This document shows positions 6,308 to 9,827 of a stretch of DNA of 9,827 nucleotides, piece by piece. The stretch comes from Actinomycetes bacterium. GTDB lineage: Bacteria; Actinomycetota; Acidimicrobiia; Acidimicrobiales; RAAP-2. The DNA lies in contig JAKAZC010000082.1 of NCBI GenBank assembly GCA_021826655.1, positions 1-9,827 of the forward strand, written 5' to 3'. The position numbers and the translations under genes were made by a program. Numbering within the stretch: the first letter of the stretch is position 1; every line of letters starts with the position of its first letter. The notes beneath the pieces were generated by a model. That model did not search any database. It saw nothing but the letters and a program-made list of their open reading frames with translations, and was not told where the DNA came from.

Positions 6308-7518
6308 CCCCAGATCTGCTCGCCCAGGCGGAGCAGACCCGCGAGGTCGTAGATGTCCGTGTCGAAGAACGGCACCGTCGCCAGGACGTCGGGGGTCACG
6401 GCCAGCGTGGCCCGCTCCTCCATCTCGCGCAGGGCGACCACCTGGAAGTTGAGGTAGCTGTCCGCCACCTCCTCTAGGACCCGGCCGATCTGCTCGGGGT
6501 CCGCCAGGGCGGGGTCGGCGGCACCGACAACCGGCGCCAGCGCCGCGGCCAGGTCCTCGGACCGGTCCTTCATGGCTTCGGCCACCTTGGCCCCGGCCCT
6601 TCCCTGGAGATAGTCGGGCAGCACCTTGTTGAGCACGATGGCACCCAGGTGGAGCTTGCGGGCGGTCAGCTGTTCCGCGAAGTACTCCGCCTCGCGCAGT
6701 GGGGTCGCCTCGAGGGTCGACACCACCACGAAGGTGGTCCGCCGGTCGGACAGCAGCCGGCCAACCGCCTTCGAGCGCTCCACGAATCCGTCGTACATCG
6801 TCTGGAAGAGGATGAAGAACTCGGCGATGTCGGACATGAATTCGGTTCCCAGGATCCGGTCGCTGATCTGGTAGAACGGCCGGGTGGCGACATTCACCAG
6901 TTTCGAGCGGTAGGGCACGATCAGCCACCGCAACAACCTCGACGAGAAGAAGTCGGCGAGTCGCTCGGGTGCGTCGAGGAAGTCGAGCGCGTTGCGGGTC
7001 GGCGGGGTGTCGACGACGATCAGGTCGTACTCGGCCGAAAGGTGGATCTCGTACAGGCGCTCCATGGCGATGTAGTCGTGGCTCTGGATGAACCGACCGC
7101 TGATGTTCTGGTAGAGCGGATTGGCCAGGATCTCGTCGCGCGTCTGCGCATCGGGCGCGTGGTGCCGGATGAGCGAGTCCCACGACTCCTTGGTGTCGAG
7201 CATCGCAGCCCACAGTTCGCCACGGGGCTTGACCCCGGCTGCGGTGAACGCCGAAGACGGCACCTGGTGCTCCGTATTGCCGATGCCGTCCAACCCGAGG
7301 GCGTTGGCGAGCCGCTTGGCCGGGTCCACCGTCAGCACGAGGACCTTCGAACCATGGTTGACCGCGGCCATCAGCGCGGACGCCGCCGCCGTGGTCGTCT
7401 TACCCACGCCACCGGGTCCGCAGGCAACCACGATCTCCTTGGTGGCCAGGAGGCTGTCCATCGTCGGGGCCGGCACTTCGGTCTCCGTCGCGTTCACCCT
7501 GGGGGCACGCGCCGTCAT
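6304..7518 (-). CDS. ArsA/GET3-like ATPase, second partner, lacking the signature P-loop lysine
   Basis: 404 residues. The P-loop is GPGGVGKTT (34-42). Compared with the deviant Walker A of ArsA, Get3 and MinD (GKGGxGKT), the first lysine is replaced by Pro35, while Lys40 for ATP phosphate is kept. LTVDPAKRL (62-70) is switch-I-like and VVDTPPTRNALDFLD (168-182) replaces the classic DTAPTGH. The only cysteine is Cys33, so the arsenite-binding triad and a CxxC zinc clamp are both absent. A long helical middle (about 185-260, LADFFSSRLLRWLIVP and FFILFQTMYDGF) is hydrophobic, as in client-binding subdomains. It is cytosolic. Its start overlaps the stop of the partner gene by one base (TGATG). 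Probably the equivalent of Rv3680, which pairs with Rv3679 in M. tuberculosis. Arsenic transport is unlikely. Confidence 0.93.
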   Translation of the reverse strand: MTARAPRVNATETEVPAPTMDSLLATKEIVVACGPGGVGKTTTAAASALMAAVNHGSKVLVLTVDPAKRLANALGLDGIGNTEHQVPSSAFTAAGVKPRGELWAAMLDTKESWDSLIRHHAPDAQTRDEILANPLYQNISGRFIQSHDYIAMERLYEIHLSAEYDLIVVDTPPTRNALDFLDAPERLADFFSSRLLRWLIVPYRSKLVNVATRPFYQISDRILGTEFMSDIAEFFILFQTMYDGFVERSKAVGRLLSDRRTTFVVVSTLEATPLREAEYFAEQLTARKLHLGAIVLNKVLPDYLQGRAGAKVAEAMKDRSEDLAAALAPVVGAADPALADPEQIGRVLEEVADSYLNFQVVALREMEERATLAVTPDVLATVPFFDTDIYDLAGLLRLGEQIWG

Positions 7519-8480
7519 CAGTACCCCAGCTCCTCGCCGAGGGACTCGGCCACCTGCCGGGTCGTGCGCAGCCCATGGGACCGGGTGAACAGGAACGGGA
7601 GGTAGAGCAACGGGACCGAGGAGTCGATCCCGGCCCGCAGCCGTTCGAGATGGGTGGCACGGGTCCGGCGCATCGTGACGGCCAGCCGGGCCGCATCGAG
7701 GACAGGGGCGGCGTCCCCATCGACCAGCCCGTCGAGTGCGACCAGGGCCTCGGGTTCGGTCAGCGCGTCGAAGACAGCCTCCTCCTGTCGTCCGAACAAC
7801 TCGGGCAGGACGCGGTTGACCACGACTCCGGCAAGCTGCACGGTGGTCTCCTCTCGGACCCGCACGGCCAGCTCCATCGTCTCGGTGACCGGCATCTCCT
7901 CGGGGGTGCAGACGGCGATCAGGCCGGTGATCGCCGGGTCCGAGAGCATCTCGAGCATCCAGTCGGTCTGGGTGCGGATGAGCCCGACCTTCACCAGTCC
8001 GTTGACGGCCTGGGGGGCTGCGAGCTGGCCCACGATGTGCCCGGTCGCAGGTGCGTCTACGACAACCATGTCCCAGGAGTTGTCACGGACCTCGAAGCAC
8101 AACTTTCCGACGGTCAGGATCTCCCGGACTCCGGGCGCGGCAGCTGCCAGGAAGTCGAAGGCCTTGGCCACGGGGCCGATACGGCCCACGATCGGAATTC
8201 GGAGTTGGAGCTTCAGGTACTCGCGGAGGGACGCCTCCGTGTCCATCGTCATGGCGAAGAGCCCGGGCTGGACCTCGCTCTCCTTGAATCCCGTCGGCGG
8301 CGCCTCGTAGTAGCCGGCGAGCTCGCCCTTGCCGTCGATCTCGCAGATGAGGACCTTCTTGCCCCGGGAAGCGGCCAGGAGGGCGAGAGCTGAGGCGACG
8401 GTCGTCTTGCCGGTGCCGCCCTTACCGGTGACGAACACGAGCTTCCGGTCGAGCAGTGGCGTCAACGGGTCGGTGGTCAC
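7518..8480 (-). CDS. ArsA/GET3-like ATPase, first partner, with intact deviant Walker A
   Basis: 320 residues. LVFVTGKGGTGKTT (14-27) is a full deviant Walker A with signature Lys20 and phosphate-binding Lys25. CEIDGKGELAGYY (46-58) takes the switch-I position, and VVVDAPATGHIVGQL (139-153) is the DTAPTGH-type motif. In this family the ATPases work as dimers in which the signature lysine reaches across the interface. Three scattered cysteines (46, 128 and one in AVCTPEE) do not form CxxC. The GTG at 8480 is chosen because the fold begins a few residues later and a GGGGGTGG ribosome site precedes it; the frame stays open further upstream without family similarity. Its stop and the next ATPase start share a base. 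Likely the Rv3679 equivalent. The client, protein or lipid, is unknown. Confidence 0.93.
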   Translation of the reverse strand: MTTDPLTPLLDRKLVFVTGKGGTGKTTVASALALLAASRGKKVLICEIDGKGELAGYYEAPPTGFKESEVQPGLFAMTMDTEASLREYLKLQLRIPIVGRIGPVAKAFDFLAAAAPGVREILTVGKLCFEVRDNSWDMVVVDAPATGHIVGQLAAPQAVNGLVKVGLIRTQTDWMLEMLSDPAITGLIAVCTPEEMPVTETMELAVRVREETTVQLAGVVVNRVLPELFGRQEEAVFDALTEPEALVALDGLVDGDAAPVLDAARLAVTMRRTRATHLERLRAGIDSSVPLLYLPFLFTRSHGLRTTRQVAESLGEELGY

Positions 8481-8485
8481 ACCAC

Positions 8486-8498
8486 CCCCGGTCCGGGG
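8486..8498 (-). promoter_or_regulatory. Short hairpin overlapping the ribosome site of the first ArsA-like gene
   Basis: CCCCGG-T-CCGGGG is symmetric. In the minus-strand mRNA it can fold as a 5-bp stem (CCCCG/CGGGG) with a 3-nt loop, in which the G-rich arm is part of the likely Shine-Dalgarno of the gene starting at 8480. It may limit independent initiation and favour read-through from the DUF3107 gene 49 bp upstream. Speculative. Confidence 0.25.
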
Positions 8499-8529
8499 AG
8501 GATCGAGCGTGGTGTGGGATGCCCTGGAA

Positions 8530-8766
8530 TCAGGAGATCCCGAATCCGACACGGCGGTCGGTGACCGGCGGGTCCAGTTCGACATACGCCACCTTGCCCA
8601 CCGGCACCCCGACCTGTCGTCCCTTGCGGTCGGTCAGCCAGAGGATTCTCCCCTCCTCGCCGAGCGCCGCCTCGATGTCGGCCAGGACCTTGTCTCGGTC
8701 AGCATCGTCGGGAAGCTCGATGTCGAGCTCCTTCATCGATTGCACGATCCCGATCCGTACGTCCAC
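8530..8766 (-). CDS. DUF3107 family small protein
   Basis: 78 residues with no signal peptide or membrane segment. The sequence begins VDVRIGIVQSMKELDIELPD, continues with an acidic helix (DADRDKVLADIEAALGEE), then LTDRKGRQVGVPVGKVAYVEL. This matches the actinobacterial DUF3107 family (the TB9.4-like proteins), whose function is not known. It is probably a small alpha/beta protein of strand-helix-strand-strand type. The GTG at 8766 is preceded by AGAGGAG (8781-8775) at eight-base spacing and falls where the family starts; the frame stays open well upstream but without similarity. The gene leads the minus-strand run and lies 49 bp before the first ArsA-like gene, so a link to that ATPase pair is possible but only inferred. 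I see no convincing promoter in the 169 bp upstream. Confidence 0.9.
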   Translation of the reverse strand: MDVRIGIVQSMKELDIELPDDADRDKVLADIEAALGEEGRILWLTDRKGRQVGVPVGKVAYVELDPPVTDRRVGFGIS

Positions 8767-8935
8767 CTGGCACGCTCCTCTCGAACCCGGCGGTCGGTAG
8801 GACCACCCGGTCACCACGACGTTACAACCACTCGGGACCGTCCGGTCCCGCCGCCGTCCGTCCCGGTCGTCCCGCCCGGTCGTCACTTCTGTCGCCGGGG
8901 TCGCAGGTGTCGCACCCCTGGGGCACACTTGCGGT

Positions 8936-9827
8936 ATGGACTCCGACGCACCGGACGCTGTTGCGGCGCCCCGAGGGGGGGAGTCGGAACGGAACCGCAG
9001 TTGGGCATCGACAATGGCCGGCCACGGAGCCGACGGGGTGACCTTCGCCCACCGGGACAGCAGCGCCATGACCGGAGTGGAGCCTCCCGTCGAGGGCTTC
9101 GACCGGGCGGCACGTGAGGAACTCGAATCGCTCCAACTCGCCCCGGCAGCCACCCGGTCCTCCAACGCCGGCGACCGCGCCCGGTCCGAGGAACCCGACC
9201 GGTGGCGGACGTGCTTCGAGCGCGACCGCGACCGGATCCTGCACGCCCCGGCGTTCCGGCGACTGGCGGGCAAGACCCAGGTCTTCGTCTTCCCCGACGA
9301 CCACCAGCGCACCCGGCTCACCCACGCGCTCGAGGTGGCCCAGGTGGCGGTGGGCATCGCCCGGGCCTGCCGCCTCAACGAGGCGCTCACCGAGGCCATC
9401 GCCCTGGGTCACGACTGCGGGCACGGTCCCGGGGGACATGCGAGCGAGGATGCCCTGTCCCCCTACGTCGAGGGCGGGTTCGACCATGCACCCTGGGGTG
9501 CCGACGTGTCCCTGGCATCGCTCAACCTGTGCGACGAGACCCTCGACGGCATCCGCAACCATTCGTGGTCCCGCCCGGCGCCGACCACCCCCGAGGGAGA
9601 GGTGGTGAGCTGGGCCGACAGGATCGCCTATGTGTGCCACGACTTCGAGGACGCGGTGCGCAGCGGCATCGTGACCCCGGCGGCGCTCCCGTCCATCGTC
9701 CGCGAGCGGTGCGGCGACCGTCGGAGCCAGCAGCTCGGCACGTTCATCGACGCCATGGTGTCCACCGTCCTGCGGACCGGGAAGATCGGCATGTCCGACG
9801 ATGCCGCCGAGGCCCCCGCCGCAATCC
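8936..9827 (+). CDS. dgt: dGTP triphosphohydrolase-like HD-domain protein (partial, C-terminus off the right edge)
   Basis: 297 residues are visible. The enzyme cleaves dGTP (or other dNTPs) to the nucleoside and triphosphate, influencing dNTP pools. After a low-complexity N-terminus come RDRDRILHAPAFRRLAGKTQVF, the first metal ligand His130 in TRLTHALEVAQ, the HD pair His159-Asp160 in ALGHDCGHGPGGH, IRNHSW at 206-211, and Asp228 in SWADRIAYVCHDFEDA, which completes the metal site. Usual members read HDLGHTPFGHAGE, so Cys161 and the GPGGH segment are deviations. The start is uncertain. ATG 8936 is the longest, with no clear ribosome site; ATG 9014 and ATG 9068 are in frame, third-position GC rises from about 9014, and 9068 fits the family N-terminus best. 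In many actinobacteria dnaG follows this gene; here that would be outside the window. Confidence 0.9.
   Translation, partial: MDSDAPDAVAAPRGGESERNRSWASTMAGHGADGVTFAHRDSSAMTGVEPPVEGFDRAAREELESLQLAPAATRSSNAGDRARSEEPDRWRTCFERDRDRILHAPAFRRLAGKTQVFVFPDDHQRTRLTHALEVAQVAVGIARACRLNEALTEAIALGHDCGHGPGGHASEDALSPYVEGGFDHAPWGADVSLASLNLCDETLDGIRNHSWSRPAPTTPEGEVVSWADRIAYVCHDFEDAVRSGIVTPAALPSIVRERCGDRRSQQLGTFIDAMVSTVLRTGKIGMSDDAAEAPAAI

Noticed and set aside
6254..7213. Upstream extension of the O-methyltransferase frame
   Set aside because: The frame stays open across the second ArsA-like gene, but that translation is Arg/Pro/Gly-rich shadow sequence. The methyltransferase begins at 6307 or 6253.
6304..8480. 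Arsenite efflux ATPase (ars operon)
   Set aside because: There is no ArsB, ArsR, ArsD or ArsC gene in view, and neither protein has the metalloid-binding cysteine triad.
8911..8926. CCCC-T-GGGG dyad before the dGTPase start as an operator
   Set aside because: It is only four base pairs of G/C around one base, expected by chance at this composition.
8767..9640. Minus-strand open frames opposite the dGTPase gene
   Set aside because: The plus strand shows clear HD-domain motifs through this region; the minus-strand translation is low-complexity shadow.

Overview
The window is chromosomal DNA from a high-GC actinobacterium. The evidence is strong G/C bias at third codon positions, frequent GTG starts, a WhiB-family iron-sulfur regulator, a PdtaS-type histidine kinase and a DUF3107 protein. 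The gene order is not exactly that of Mycobacterium or Streptomyces; a deeper lineage such as Acidimicrobiia is a guess. I see no mobile element, CRISPR array, tRNA or rRNA.

Layout. Positions 1-1594 (minus strand) hold the electron-transfer flavoprotein pair etfB-etfA; etfA runs off the left edge. Positions 1737-2441 (minus) hold a glycerophosphodiester phosphodiesterase. A regulatory region of about 205 bp (2442-2646) separates it from a divergent whiB1-like gene (2647-2937, plus). It contains four dyad-symmetric motifs, one of them a perfect CRP-type site. Converging on whiB1 is pdtaS (3057-4598, minus). pdtaS is the last gene of a compact minus-strand run, in transcription order: a DUF3107 protein (8530-8766), two ArsA/GET3-like ATPases (7518-8480 and 6304-7518), an O-methyltransferase (5609-6307), a PHP-domain phosphatase (4601-5512) and pdtaS. 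Four of the five junctions have gaps or overlaps that fit co-transcription; the fifth (96 bp) carries a 16-bp tandem repeat. On the far right, divergent from this run, is the 5' part of a dGTP triphosphohydrolase gene (8936 to the right edge).

How it fits together. EtfAB passes electrons from acyl-CoA and related dehydrogenases to the quinone pool. GDPD releases glycerol 3-phosphate from phospholipid head groups. whiB1 next to pdtaS, with a CRP-type site upstream of whiB1, reproduces an arrangement known from Mycobacterium tuberculosis. This suggests an old cAMP/redox/nutrient signalling neighbourhood. The least understood part is the coupled ArsA-like pair. One partner keeps the family's signature P-loop lysine, the other has proline there, and neither has the metalloid-binding cysteines or a CxxC zinc motif. 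They probably form an asymmetric complex of unknown client, with the DUF3107 protein as a possible partner.

There is no wholly novel system that I can defend. The most worthwhile leads are the CRP-type site at whiB1, the asymmetric ArsA pair, and the placement of a signalling kinase in the same run as that pair.
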